In this document: one piece after another, positions 1 to 11,944 of the stretch
Numbering within the stretch: position 1 is the first letter of the stretch
How the letters are laid out: the number at the start of each line of letters is the position of its first letter
Assembly (NCBI RefSeq): GCF_042477335.2
Contig: NC_091255.1
Coordinates: forward strand, 12,254,501-12,318,500
DNA length: 64,000 bases
Source of the DNA: Ovis canadensis
Lineage: Eukaryota > Chordata > Mammalia > Artiodactyla > Bovidae
Direction: 5' to 3'
The notes under the pieces: generated by a model
Seen by the model: only the letters and a program-made list of their open reading frames with translations
Databases searched by the model: none
Told to the model about the DNA's origin: nothing
Position numbers and translations under genes: made by a program

Positions 1-734
1 TTCATAAGAGAGTGAGAATGTGCTTATTTTATAGAGAAAAAAATACCAATTATATTTGAAATTATAATCAAATGGCAGTACGATTTTAGTAGTCACAAAA
101 ATGGAATATCAAGAAAACCAGCATTAAAAAAAAATGTCAATATGGACCTCACATTATCTTCCCCCCAAGAAAATGGGCAACAGTTCCACCTGTATGTCAT
201 TTCAATCCACTGTGATTTACCTGAAGGAAATAATTAAATCTTGTTAGCATTTTAGAATAATAGCAAGATGATGAGACACCTAAAAAGCACTCAGAGGAAA
301 CATTGGTTGCAGTGCCTGTCCAAATTGTTTAATGTTTGTCAAACTTGAATTGCATTTGAAGGATACGTTGCTAGTAATGGATTTCCAATTCTGTTTCCAT
401 GTGGGCAAAGTTTTGTAGCCATTACAAGCTGAAGCTTATTACCTTGCATATGTATGAAATGATTTTTCTGAGTAGGTCCATAATCACAAAGACACACATA
501 CAAAACAGTGATTTCTTTCATTGCTCAATATATAGCAGTTAGAAATAATTTGGAAATTTTTCAAATGCCTCATTTAGGGAAATTCTTAAATCTTCTTAAG
601 AGTAATTATTTTTTTTTCAGTGTTACTAAATAATTTAGCTGTAGCTAAGACTGGCATTAATTCCTAAAGGAGTTATGTCTAGTTGTAGAATAAAGTAAAA
701 TGCCAAAAAACAGGTGTTAAATTCTGAATAAAAT
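1..734. other. AT-rich intergenic DNA, nothing recognised
   Basis: No gene, RNA or clear repeat is visible. The only open frames are short and AT-rich, without recognisable domains. Confidence 0.5.
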
Positions 735-905
735 TGTTTGTAACATTGATTAGCTGTGTGTGATTTTGATCATATAATTGAACTTCTCTGGACCTCAGTT
801 ACCTCTTCATAGAACAAGAAATAATACAGCCTGCTTCTTATAATTGTAGTGAAGATTCCATAAGTCTAGTTCAATGATTACTAAAAAGCAGACATTCAAA
901 ATTAT
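735..905 (+). repeat. MIR SINE fragment
   Basis: The stretch follows the MIR core in order: a tgtgtga..ttg segment, then cctcagtt..cctc, then a diverged aataata segment. This is an ancient mammalian tRNA-derived SINE. It is heavily diverged and the boundaries are approximate. Confidence 0.5.
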
Positions 906-2048
906 TAGTCTAATCCAAATTATTAAATTAGAGCTAATAAAAGCAACTGAATTTGTGAGCTGAAAGCACTATGCAAACATAGAACACACACAAGATAGGA
1001 GGATTTTGTTTGTTTTGTAAAATTTGTTTTTAGATGTCTTTAGATGGTTTGCCAAAGACTGTTATGGGTTTTACTTTATTAGTGAAAAGACCATGTGTCA
1101 AAACTGAAATCATTCTGTCTTTTTACCTTGATATATAATCAACCAGTTTGTGGACTCTCATTAAATAGGAGCTTGAACTTCTGGTGTAAGAAACAAAGAA
1201 CTATTATTAGTGGTGATATGAAAGGGTTTCAAAATGGTAATGTGTTTTGATGTGTAAAATGCTGTAGATAAGTCACAAAATGTGAAGGGAAATCCTTCTG
1301 TATAAAATCTAGCCACTGTAAACTGAGCAACAACCCCCATGCACAAAGTGCCAGAGAAGCTGTGCCTTATTTCTGTTGGTACAACTGATTCACAGCCATA
1401 CAATCTGTAATTTATGTGCAAATGAGTACAAGCAAGGGAGATGTGTATGTTTTTCATGATTTTGGCACACAGTTGCCACTTTAAATTCAAAACACTCAAA
1501 CCTGGCCAATTTTTCTCCACACTTTGAAAAAATCACTTTCTCTTGGCTGTAAGACTCACTGCAAGAATTTTCAGGCCTAGAGAGAAGGTTTTGTTTACAA
1601 ATTCAAAAGACAGAATGATCAAAATCTAGGTAAAGACAGAGGAGGCCTTGCAACCTTACCGCTACATGGAATCAAAGTTCCGAATGAGAGCTGGCTACAT
1701 TCAGCAAAAAAGTCAGTTTTCTCTCAGATGAATGAGATAGCTCCCCAGTCAAATAACACACTTCCCATACCAGGGCATATGTTCGTCAGCAGAATTTTGC
1801 TCAGAGACACCAGTACAGTCTCTGTGAGAGTGCACATAAAAACACATTAGCTACAAGGAAGGAAGGGAAGACTAAAATCCATGGGCCCCGTGGAGGTGCA
1901 TGAAGAGGAAGACCACACAGAGAAGGCTGCCATGCCAGATCCCATCTCAGAGCCACAGGACCCAAAGGAAGTTACCACAGGTCCTGCTTATTATTACCTT
2001 TCGTTTCTATGAATTAAAAATACCAGTTACCTACCATTTTGAACAATA
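906..2048. other. Intergenic DNA, nothing recognised
   Basis: The longest open frame (1161-1520, minus strand) has no domain, no recognisable family and no coding-like composition. I see no promoter or RNA gene. Confidence 0.45.
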
Positions 2049-2181
2049 ATGAAGATTCCCTGGAGAAGCAATGGCAACCCACTCCAGTGTTCTTGCCTGG
2101 GAAATCCCATGGGCAGAGGAGCCTGATGGGCTACAGTCCGTGGGGTTGTAAGAGTCAGACATGACTTAGCGACTCAACTGT
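2049..2181 (+). mobile_element. Bov-tA SINE, 3' portion
   Basis: Matches the non-tRNA body of Bov-tA (ggcaacccactccagt, then cctggg..atcccatgg, then gagtcagacatgact). The tRNA-Glu-like head is missing, so this is a 5'-truncated copy. Confidence 0.85.
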
Positions 2182-2402
2182 GACAAGACCGAAGTAAATA
2201 CCATCCTATTAGTCATCTGCCAAAGGTGTCAGAGTATACTATGTTCTATTTTCTTCCATTCCTTTTCTTAATAGAAGTTTCTTTCACTATAACACTTCGC
2301 CATAAACTGGAGACATGTGATGTGGTAAATTTAGAGTTGTATGTAAGCTCAAATTCCAGCCTCTACAAGCAGAGAATTATTGTCTTGGAGCCTTACATTT
2401 CT

Positions 2403-2406
2403 TTTT

Positions 2407-2436
<30 letters not shown>
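2403..2436. repeat. (TTTA)n microsatellite
   Basis: About eight uninterrupted tetranucleotide units of TTTA/ATTT. It accounts for the alternating hydrophobic tail of the short open frame that runs through it. Confidence 0.95.
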
Positions 2437-2437
<1 letters not shown>

Positions 2438-2544
2438 GCTTTTTATTTTTTAAATTTTAATATCTTTAATTCTTACATATGTTCCCAATTTCTTATCAGG
2501 TAAGTGAAGACAGTAATGCATCAGAGAATTATAAAATTGTTTAA

Positions 2545-2675
2545 AAAATGTTTAAATATATATTTAAATACACACATATATATACATATATATATATAAT
2601 ATGTGTTAGTCACTCAGTTCTGTCTGACTCTTTGCGACCCCATGGGCTGTAGCCTTCCAGGCTCCTCTGTCCATA
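2545..2675 (-). mobile_element. AT-rich tract followed by Bov-tA SINE 3' fragment
   Basis: From 2601 the sequence is the reverse complement of the Bov-tA 3' end (agtcactcag, tgactctttgcgacccc, ggctcctctgtcc). A TA/CA-rich tract at 2545-2600 precedes it; antisense SINE tails in this genome often abut such tracts. Confidence 0.8.
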
Positions 2676-2822
2676 TATGGTATAGAAAAAGTTTTATAGA
2701 AAATATTTATATATTTTACACACTTATATGTATGTGTAAATCATTAGTTACAAGCTTATCTCGGGGTCTGGCACATAACAGTATCTATCATTAGTTTTAC
2801 TCATTTCCATTCACAAATATTT

Positions 2823-2936
2823 GAGCTTCTCTGGTGGCCTAGATGGTAAAGGACCTGCCTGCAATGCAGGGCACTTGGGTTTGATCCCTGGGTTGGGAAG
2901 ATCCCCTGGAGAAGGAAGTGGCTACTAACTCCAGTG
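2823..2936 (+). mobile_element. Bov-tA SINE, 5' (tRNA-derived) portion
   Basis: Carries the tRNA-Glu-derived head with a B-box-like ggtttgatccctgg, followed by the start of the body (gatcccctggagaagg). The 3' half is absent. Confidence 0.85.
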
Positions 2937-3559
2937 ACATCTGGAATGTATACTAGAGATAATAGAGTTAAAAAATGAAGTCACTATATTCAAGAAGTTT
3001 ATTTTGCATTGTAGAAAATATGCAAGGGGCAGATTTAAGATAGGGCTTCAACAGAGAAAATGATATTCATAGGAGAATTATCACTGCAATCTTAAGAACT
3101 AAGGGACACACTCTTAGATAAAATAACATGTGTGTTATGAAATACCTGAAGCACACAAAGGAGATGATCAAGAGAAACAGGGGAGAGGAAGAGATAAGGG
3201 AGGTATGGAATTCTATGTAGAGGGGACACTGAAGCAAATACAACGATCAGCCTTTTAGAGAGCTTTCTATGGGTCACACACCATACTAATCCACTTGCAT
3301 ATTGTATTTAAACCTCAAGATCAGAAACCAATCACTACTGAACCTACCGTCTGTCCACCTGACCTGATGCATGGGATGCTCACTATGATGCCACAGTGTG
3401 TCTGGGTCTAGCACATCTTGGAGCAGGAGCACAGAGTGGGACACATCGTATGAAGACTAGAAAGGAAAGGATGGAGGCATGAGTGCTTTGAAAGGCATCA
3501 TCAATGGGACTTTGTGGAAGACAAGAAAATGCCTCAGATGTGTAGGTTAGAAAAGACTT
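2937..3559. other. Intergenic DNA, nothing recognised
   Basis: No coding signal, RNA gene or clear repeat was seen here. Confidence 0.45.
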
Positions 3560-3770
3560 TGGGGCTTCCCTGGTAATTCAGATGTTAAGAGTCTGCCTGA
3601 AATGTAGGAGACCTGGGTTCGATCCCTGGCTCAAGAAGATCCCCTGGAGGAGGGCATGGCAACCCACTCCAGTGTTCTTGTCTGGAGAATCCCATGGACA
3701 GAGGAGCCTGGTGGGCTACAGTCTGTGGGGTTGCAAAGAATCAGACACAACTGAGTGTCCAACACTAGGG
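3560..3770 (+). mobile_element. Bov-tA SINE, near full length
   Basis: Complete arrangement: head with ggttcgatccctgg (pol III B-box-like), the ggcaacccactccagtgttcttg body, and the tail with agtcagacacaactgag-type sequence. The short open frame 3582-3773 lies entirely inside it and is not a gene. Confidence 0.9.
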
Positions 3771-4629
3771 TGACTTAGTGAACAGAACTGGCTGGATCAG
3801 AGATAAGCCTGGAAGAAGAGGAACAAATCAGAAGGCTGTTGTCAGTTATATAAGAGACAATGGTAGCCCAAATTAAGACAGCGACAGAAGTAATGGTAAT
3901 ATATGATTCAAGAGGTTTCCATGGAAGTAGAATTGATAGAACAGAGTTAATTATTAATAAGGAAGTCAAGAAGTAGGAGAAGAACTAGGAGAGGAGGTTA
4001 AATGACTTTCAAAGCAAAACTTTGTAAGATGTAAAGTGCTTAGTACATTAGAGCCATTCAACATATTTTTTTTTCCTCTCACTATGTGCCTGGTTCTCTT
4101 TCTTTAATGAAGCTACTATCATCTATCTCCTGGTTCCAGTTTACCACTGAGCATTTTGTCAGATACAGAAGTGAATTACATTTGTCATTATTCTCTGAGA
4201 CAAGAAAAATCTTGTAGGAATCTTTTTAAAATAATCACTAAAGTAACAGATCTAATCATTGTCCATGTATATGCACATTCACCTTGGTGAAACAAAAATG
4301 GACCAAGGGGGCCCAAATCCAAGTTTAAATCAAACTCTTTGGTTTTTAAACAGGGTTTTATTTTATCACACCATAAATTCTTCCTCCATTATCCTTTAAG
4401 TGTGACTGGGCATCTGAAGGTATTCTTTTTATCTATGTACTTTCTCAAACAACCTTTAGTCATTGTTTTTCTATTATAATTCAGCAAAGAATTCTCATTA
4501 TTTATCAGACAGACCAAAATTCATTTTCAAGAATATTTTATAAAGTAGAAATACTTATATCACTTTTGGAATGAGGCTTAACTATTTCAAAATTAGAAAT
4601 ATTCTTACTTAATGGTCAGAGAAGAATGG
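3771..4629. other. Intergenic DNA, nothing recognised
   Basis: AT-rich sequence with no supported gene or recent retroelement. Confidence 0.45.
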
Positions 4630-4800
4630 ACATATTTGATTCAATCTCTTCCTTTCTTTTTGCAAATGAGGAAATGGAATTTCAGAAAAGTGATGTTTCA
4701 TGCTCAAGATCAAACAAGTTTCAATGCCTAAGCTGACAACCTAGGTCTTTTACTCTGGGTCTAAGGCTCTTCATACTAAAGCTACAGCTTCTTGGTCCTC
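4630..4800 (-). repeat. MIR SINE fragment
   Basis: Reads as a reversed MIR: gcaaatgaggaaa..gaatttcagaaaagtgatg, then a diverged caagatcaaacaagt and ctaggtctttt. Ancient and strongly diverged. Confidence 0.55.
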
Positions 4801-4894
4801 TTCTTTACACAGTGACAGTCTAATAGCATAAAAAGAAAAATAAGCAATAAATAAGCAAATAAATATAGTAATTACAAAATATGGTAATAAAAAG

Positions 4895-5100
4895 CAACAT
4901 TTACCAAGTTTTTAGTGTGTGGCAGGGACCATTCTAAGCACGTTTTTCATTAATTTGTATTCATTTCTTATACACTCCTTTGAGGTGGATACTACTGCTA
5001 ACTTTCATAGATGGATAAACCTGAGGCATAGAGAGATTGAATGATTTGTTCATGGTCACAGAACTAGGAAGCAGTGGAGCAGAATTCAAGCCCAAAAGAG
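4895..5100 (-). repeat. MIR SINE fragment
   Basis: Reverse-orientation MIR: ccattctaagcac, gaggtggatactac, gatggataaacctgaggcatagagag, catggtcacagaactag. Better preserved than the neighbouring copy at about 4630-4800. Confidence 0.65.
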
Positions 5101-5650
5101 ACAGAGTCACAGAGCCATTAAGTGTAAGGACCAGATTAGAAAGGAGCCAGTCCCCAGTAGAGCAAGGTATGAAAAGTTCTTGAATTAGGAAAAAGTCGGA
5201 CGTGTCAAAACACTAATGGAGGAAGAATGACATAAGATAACAAGGGAAAAAATGGCAAAGGGCAAATTACACAGGGTGTTGAATGCTTGAATAAAAGGTG
5301 AGTTTTTAAGCAGCAAAATGGAAAGCACTGAATACTTTTTAAATGTATCATAAGATGATATGAATTAGATTTAAGTTCACTCTGGCTAGAGAATCCTTAC
5401 TGAGATTTGGGAAATAATTTGACAATCATTTCTTTCTTCCTTTATTCAATAATTCATTTATTTAACAATAATTTGCAAAGTGCTAATTTTAGCACCTAAT
5501 CTCACCCCATATTTCCTTATAATTTCCTATAATAAGAAATATCTCTTATTTACCAAACCATATATTCACTAACAGCAAATAGTTTTATAACCAGAAGTTT
5601 TCCAATAATTTCTGAAAATTAGCAGCTTATACAGCACTAACACATGTAGT
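5101..5650. other. Intergenic DNA, nothing recognised
   Basis: AT-rich sequence without supported features. Confidence 0.45.
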
Positions 5651-5654
5651 GTCT

Positions 5655-6075
5655 TTCCAGTAGTCATGCATGGATGTGAGTTGGACTATAAAGAAAACTG
5701 AGCATTGAAGAATTGATGCTTTTGAAGTGTGGTGTTGGAGAAGACTCTTGAGAGTCCCTTGAACTGCAAGGAGATCCAACCAGTCCATCATAAAGGAAAT
5801 CAGTCCTGAGTGTTCACTGGAAGGACTGATGCTGAAGGTGAAGCTCTAATACTTTGGCCACTTGATGCAAAGAACTGACTCATTAGAAAAGACTGTGATG
5901 CTGGGAAAGATTGAAGGCAGGAGAAGGAGATGACAGAGGTCGAGATAGTTGAATGGCATCAGCAATTCAATGAACTTGAATTTGAGTAAGCTCTGGGAGA
6001 TGGTGATGGACTGGGAGGCCTGGCATGCTGGAGTCCATGGGGTCACAAACAGTTGGTCACAACTGAGCAACTTAT
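5655..6075 (+). mobile_element. BovB LINE 3' end, 5'-truncated
   Basis: Corresponds to the C-terminal coding end and 3' tail of BovB: gatgtgagttggactataaag, gaattgatgcttttga, gagatccaaccagtcc, gaaggactgatgctgaag, then the ART2A-like tail ending near acaactgagcaact. Several small indels break the frame. The minus-strand open frame here is a shadow. Confidence 0.88.
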
Positions 6076-6868
6076 CAACAACAACATGTCCTTGAAATAT
6101 AAATTAATCAACTGGTTATCTCTATTAAGTTAACCAATTGTTTAAAGAAAATACTCTTTTTTTGGAAACAACTGTTTATTTTGACATCATGTACTATTCC
6201 TTAGAATTTTAGTGTTCTTTCTTTGTATTTCCAGATAAGAATATCAAAACTGCTGCAAAATAGTAAATATACATTACTCTGAGAGGTGGATACTAGGCTC
6301 CAACAATGTTAAGTAGTGCTTATACTCTCAGCTACAGAGATTATACTGAGACATGGCAAAAACCTAAGGGTTTTCAGTCTTGGTAGATCATTCACCTTAT
6401 ATATTTAGCAAATAGACAAAAGAAATAAAAAATCATGAGTACCCTGAAACATATATATTTCCCTCATGTATCCAATAGTTTGATTTATTAAGTATCTACT
6501 ATGTACAAGGTGTTATTCTAAAGCACTATGGAAGGGATAAATTATATGCATGTAATTTTCCCTTAATGATATGAGGCTTTGATATCATGCAATATTACCT
6601 CATGTTGTTAGACAATAATACCAAAGATCAGATTTTGCAGTAAACCTTTTGCAGAAACCTAAAAGTAGTTTTCCCTGTAAAACTGCATTGTGTCATATTT
6701 ACTGAAGCAGAAGTATCTTCAAATGTTCAAAAGACTAAAAATGAAATTTCAATGGCCACAGATGTATTAAAGGATCATTCATCTTTTTATTCACAGAACC
6801 ACAGGTTCATAAAATCTCTGAATAGAAAGAGACCTACAGGGCATTCAGTCCAATGCTCCTGGATGCAC
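6076..6868. other. AT-rich intergenic DNA with a possible ancient repeat
   Basis: No gene is seen. At about 6478-6545 the text resembles a common old mammalian repeat (attaagtatctactatgtac...ggtgttattctaaag), too diverged to name. Confidence 0.4.
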
Positions 6869-6869
6869 G

Positions 6870-7025
6870 GTAACAGAAGAATTACCTGGGGTGCTTTTAA
6901 GCAATATAGATTCCCAGGCTCTGGACACTAGAGATTGATTCAGCAGGTCAGGATGGAGCCAGGAAATCTGTACTTTGTACAAGATTACCAGATAATTCTG
7001 ATATATAGCCAGGTTTGAAAACACA
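6870..7025 (-). repeat. MER5A-like hAT-Charlie DNA transposon fragment
   Basis: Contains the order cctggggtgctttta, gattgattcagcaggtcaggatggagcc, ttaccagataattctga, ggtttgaaaac. This fits the palindromic MER5A-type nonautonomous element. The name is from memory. Confidence 0.55.
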
Positions 7026-7268
7026 AATTTAGTCCAACACCTGGATCTGTTATTTAAACATGGTCTGTGCTATCTTTCCTAACAAGTTGTCATTTATGAT
7101 TAATCTCTGCTTTAATATACCTTAGAATAGAATAGGACCTTGACTCTAAGGCAGCTGTAATTGCTGTAGTTATTAGAATGTCATTAATATTATATATACA
7201 TGTATTATAGACACTTATGTGTAGTTGCCTGTTGATATGTGTGTGGGGGGCATGGTGGTGGGGTGGCG

Positions 7269-7490
7269 AGGGCTTGCTAGGTAGCACTAGTAGTAAAGAA
7301 CCCACCTCCCAATGCAGGAGACTTAAGAGAAATGGGTTCGATCCGTGTCAGGAAGATCCCTTGGAGGAAGGCATGGCAACCCACTCCATGTATTCTTTCC
7401 CGGAGAGTCCCATGGACAGAGGAGCCCGATGAGCTATGGCCCATAGGGTTTCAAAGAGTTTGACATGACTGAAGCGACTTAACATGCACG
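7269..7490 (+). mobile_element. Bov-tA SINE, full length
   Basis: Head with a diverged gggttcgatccgtgtc B-box-like segment, body ggcaacccactcca, and tail tttgacatgactgaagcgact. It is followed within about 10 bp by an inverted copy. Confidence 0.85.
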
Positions 7491-7499
7491 TACGAGTTA

Positions 7500-7709
7500 G
7501 GTATGTGTGCTCAGTCATGTCCGACTCTTTGTGACCCCGTGATAGCCCACCAGACTCCTCTGTCCATGTAAATTTCCATGCAAGAATACTAGAGTGGTTA
7601 CCATATCCTACTCCAGGGGCTCTACCTGACCCAGGGATTGAACTCGCGTCTCATGTGCCTCCTGCATTTGCTGGTGGATTCTTTACTGCTGTGCCATCTA
7701 GAAAGCCCC
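7500..7709 (-). mobile_element. Bov-tA SINE, full length, inverted to its neighbour
   Basis: Reverse complement of Bov-tA: gctcagtcatgtccgactcttt at the left, then cagggattgaact and the head complement ending gaaagcccc. With the copy at 7269-7490 it makes a tail-to-tail inverted pair. Confidence 0.87.
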
Positions 7710-7737
7710 ATTTGTAAACATATGCCTCTAAAAACAA

Positions 7738-7865
7738 GGCTGTAAGCTGCATGAGGGCAGATTCTAGGGCTACTTTCTTTACTGTTTCACATCCAGCACT
7801 TAGTTCAGACCTTGACATTTAGGAGGCAGTCATTAACTTTTGTTGAATATTTATCTGATTGAATG
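7738..7865 (+). repeat. L2 LINE 3' end fragment
   Basis: Reads tgtaagctgcatgagggcag..., cacatccagcacttag, ttgttgaatatttatc, the typical end of mammalian L2. The BOV-A2 that follows inserted at its end and duplicated tgattgaatg. Confidence 0.6.
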
Positions 7866-8144
7866 CTGCTACTGCTGCTGCTAAGTCGCTTCAGTCGTGT
7901 CCAACTCTGTGCGACCACATAGACGGCCTTCTACCAGGCTCCCCCGTCCCTGGGATTCTCCAGGCAAGAACACTGGAGTGGGTTGCCATTGCCTTCTCCA
8001 ATGCATGAAAGTGAAAAGTGAAAGTGAAGTCGCTCAATGGTGTCTGACTCTTAGCGACCTCATGGACTGTAGCCTACCAAACTCCTCTGTCCATGGGATG
8101 TTCCAGGCAAGAATACTGGAGTGGGGTGCCATTGCCTTCTCCAA
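7866..8144 (-). mobile_element. BOV-A2 SINE, full length with target-site duplication
   Basis: Dimeric BOV-A2 in reverse orientation: it begins with (TGC)n, then the two related monomers separated by gcatgaaagtgaaaagtgaaag. The 10-bp direct repeat tgattgaatg occurs at 7856-7865 and 8145-8154, marking the insertion boundaries. Confidence 0.93.
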
Positions 8145-8480
8145 TGATTGAATGAGGTCCTTCCTTTACTTGACTTGATGCCTCTCTGAAATATCCATCT
8201 ACTGTGCTAGTTTTTATAATTCTAGGAAACTGGTTAAGTCCATACTTTAAATACTAGGCATAAAAACACAAATAAACTGCATTCTTCTCTTCTCTCAAGG
8301 CTCTTAATTATTTACCTAGAAGGGCTGAGACAGATACTTTTAATCAAAAATGGCTATGCAATGTCAAAATAAGTATGAAATAAAGGTGGGAACTGAGAGG
8401 AAGGTAACTCACCTTGCTGCAATTAATGTAGAGGAAGGAGAGAAATAGATGTCAAGATACGTTTTTCAAGATAAGTGTTT
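8145..8480. other. Intergenic DNA, nothing recognised
   Basis: Short unique interval between two SINEs. No gene, RNA or site is supported. Confidence 0.45.
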
Positions 8481-8600
8481 CTGGGACTTCCCTGGTGGTC
8501 CAGTGGTTAAGACTTCACCTTCCAATTCAGAGTTGCCAGGTTTGATCCCTGGTCAGGGACCTAACCTCCCACATGCCCCTGGGACAAAAAAAAAAAAAAG
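8481..8600 (+). mobile_element. CHR-type (cetartiodactyl) tRNA-derived SINE
   Basis: Starts gacttccctggtggtccagtgg, has a B-box-like ggtttgatccctggt, continues cagggacctaa and ends in a 14-base A tract. This differs from Bov-tA in lacking the ggcaacccactcc body. Confidence 0.8.
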
Positions 8601-8630
8601 AAACATAAACAGAAGCAATATTGTAACAGA

Positions 8631-8709
8631 TTTGATAAGTGTATATATATATATATTTGATAAGTATATATATATTTGATAAGTGTGTGTGTATGTATGT
8701 GTATATATA

Positions 8710-8741
<32 letters not shown>
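8631..8741. repeat. Compound TA/TG microsatellite with a tandem TTTGATAAGT motif
   Basis: Alternating TA and TG blocks in which tttgataagt recurs at 8631-8640, 8656-8665 and 8675-8684. The motif next to the CHR SINE tail has been duplicated together with TA repeats. Short open frames here are artefacts of the dinucleotide repeat. Confidence 0.9.
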
Positions 8742-8742
<1 letters not shown>

Positions 8743-9242
8743 ACAAAAAACAAAGCAAGTGTTGCTGAAACTTGGCCTCTGTTCACCAGTGCCAAGTATA
8801 AAGGAGGAGGCAGCGTTTGGGGTAAAGTGAAAAAAAACTAGCTTTAAATTGCTCTGCAGGCAAAGGGGGCCATAGTGGGCTAATGTGATCCACCCTGGAG
8901 ATGCTAGTGAGGAGTCTGACAGTGTTCAAGGAGCAGGGTGTGATCAGCTCAGGGACAATTCAGGGATTGGTTGGCATCAAGGTGAAGTTTCAAGCTCTAT
9001 CAACCTTCTAGCTTCAACTAGTCTAGGGTTTATCTTCTTGCAGTCAGCAGTTTTCCTCTGGAAGGGGTCTGCTTCCTGTAAAAACAATTTAGGGATGTGT
9101 GTCAGGAATCTATCTGTATCTTTCAGGGAACTGTGAGTTTGATGATTCTGCTATGTAGCAGAATTATAGTCTAACTTGTTACCAGCTCCGAAGCCCAAAA
9201 GCTATACTTTGTTTCTACATCTTCACCTTTCCCAATCATTAA
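8742..9242. other. Intergenic DNA, nothing recognised
   Basis: The open frame 8885-9136 (+) has no domain or family resemblance that I recognise, and I do not treat it as a gene. Confidence 0.4.
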
Positions 9243-9366
9243 CTTTTTTTTTTTTTTTACTTTACAATATTGTATTGGTTTTGCCATACATCAACATGAA
9301 TCCACCATGGGTGTACACGTGTCGCCAATCCTGAACCCCCTTCCCACCTCCCTCCCCATACTCTTG
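9243..9366 (-). mobile_element. Bovid L1 3' end, severely 5'-truncated
   Basis: Reverse complement of the young bovid L1 3' UTR: a T tract at the left (A tail on the other strand), acaatattgtattggttttg, ccatacatcaacatgaatcc, cacctccctccccata. Only about 120 bp is present. Confidence 0.85.
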
Positions 9367-10618
9367 AGTCTGCATTTTACTTCAAAAAATAAGGACAGAG
9401 GAGCTTGTACATGGTTTCACAAGTGATGCTAAGTTGAGTCTTGATGGTTTAGCATTTGAATTATTGAACATTCACATGCATTAAATCAAGTAGAACAAAT
9501 TATATTCCTCTTCTATAGGGTAGCCTTTTAAACATAGATAACTCTGTCTCCCAAACTTTTTCTAGGACAAATATCCAATTTCCTACAATTATTTCTCACA
9601 AAACTATTTTTTTGTTTGCTTATTTTTGTTCCATAGCAGAGTAAATAATATAAAGAAGACTCTGATGGCAAGAAATGTAGCACATGACATTCAAGTTAAA
9701 GAGGTGCAGCTGAACTCCAAAGGCATCTACTATACTCATGAATAGCATGATTCCTGTAGTTACAGTGTGAGTTACAAAGCAGCAGCACTGGTATACAGAC
9801 CATCAACAAAACCCAAGCTTCCTCCCTCAGCATCCTAAATCAAATTGAAAGCTGCAAGATGATCAACACAAATGGATTTAAAATGAGACAATAATAATTG
9901 TTAGTCTTACCATCTTGGTTAACTTCATAGACTAACTTCCACAATCAACAAATAGAGGAATCATGTAAACATTTCCAGGTAAGCAGTGCTATTTAATAAG
10001 CTAGGAAAAGATAGCTCAGAGTTGATGTTGTCATAGAAACAATTCTTGCCTATTAAATCAGTGAAAGGGTAAGAAAAAACGTGGACTTATCTGTTCTGGT
10101 TAAGTGTAGTGCATGCAAAAGATGTTGAAATGTCATAAGGCAGAGATAATAGCTGCAATGGTAAAATACTATCCCCATTTTAAGTTAATTTCCGCCTCCC
10201 CCTTTTCTAAAGGCATACACTTAGTAAGGTATCTAGCCACTCTTCAAAGAGAAAAATAAGAACTTTTAAATTGGAAATGATGAATCCCATTTTTTAAAAA
10301 AAGATTTGAGAGATTCTACTGTGCCCCTCTGAAGAACTAAATTAACCTCAGATTGCATCCATCTACTGGAAAAGTACAGACCACCAAGGTGATCAAACAC
10401 TCAGAACAGCTGCTAGATGTCCATTAAAACCATGCAAGAAAGGCACTTATTTGATGCATTTCTCCTGGGAGGTTTGTATCTAAAATGAGACTAGAAATAA
10501 CATTGCCTCCTATAAAGTAACTCTGGCAGATCCCAGCTGGGGAATATACTTGCAATTAATAATGAAAATACTAAACTCATTTCCTGTGCTTACTTCCTCC
10601 CATACTACCCTATACGTC
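9367..10618. other. Intergenic DNA, nothing recognised
   Basis: About 1.25 kb of AT-rich sequence with no open frame of note and no recognisable repeat. Confidence 0.45.
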
Positions 10619-10885
10619 TATGCTGCTGCTGCTGAGTGACATCAGTCGTGCACAACTCTGTGTGATCCCATAGACGGCAGCCCATCAGGCTCCCATCCCT
10701 GGGATTCCCCAGGCAAGAACGCTGGAGTGGGCTGCCAGCTCCTTCTCCAATGCATGATAGTGAAAGTGAAGTCACTCAGTCATGTCCGACACTTCACGAC
10801 CCCGTGGACTGCAACCTACCAGGTTCCTCTGTCCATGGGATTTCCCAGGCAAGAGTACTGGAGTGGGTTGCCATTGCCTTCTCCC
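10619..10885 (-). mobile_element. BOV-A2 SINE
   Basis: Reverse-orientation dimer starting with (GCT)n and gagtgacatcagtcgtgc. The junction ccaatgcatgatagtgaaagtg lies between monomers and the copy ends at ttgccttctcc. Confidence 0.9.
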
Positions 10886-11044
10886 TATACCTCTATACTT
10901 ATGGCTTTTGAATAAAGGGGATTCCAAATGAAGTCATTGTTATATCAGTTGTTTGTTAAGGCATGGGCTTCTTAGCTACTACTTAGAATAAGTTCCTTGA
11001 GAATAAGGTTCCTTTGACATAGGAAATAGAATATGGTAAGCATT

Positions 11045-11046
<2 letters not shown>

Positions 11047-11088
<42 letters not shown>
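11047..11088. repeat. (GT)n microsatellite
   Basis: About 20 uninterrupted GT dinucleotides, likely length-polymorphic. Confidence 0.97.
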
Positions 11089-11089
<1 letters not shown>

Positions 11090-11154
11090 ACTGGAGATTT
11101 CAAAGAAACAAGGAGGTATAGAGAGGCTATTTTAGTCAGAGGACAGAAAAAGTA

Positions 11155-11345
11155 CTTCTCAAAGTGTGTGTCCCAGGCCTGGGTAGCAACAGCTTCACCT
11201 GGGAACTTGTCAGATATTCAAATTCTCAGTTTCATACTTCAGACTCACTGAATCAGAACCTCTAGGGTGGGGCCCAACAATCTGTGTTCTAACAAGCTCT
11301 GTAGGTGAGTTTCATGTACTATAATACTGAGAATCATTGGACCAG
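11155..11345 (+). repeat. MER5A-like hAT-Charlie DNA transposon
   Basis: Follows the order tctcaaagtgtgtgtccc, cacctgggaacttgtcag, actgaatcagaacctct, gtggggcccaacaatctgtgtt, aacaagctct, gagaatcattgga. The name is from memory of the consensus, but the element type is well supported. Confidence 0.7.

Positions 11346-11944
<599 letters not shown>

Noticed and set aside
2823..2936. Possible tRNA gene because of the ggtttgatccctgg box
   Set aside because: This is the tRNA-derived head of a Bov-tA SINE, lacking a foldable complete tRNA; the same head recurs in many SINEs across the window.
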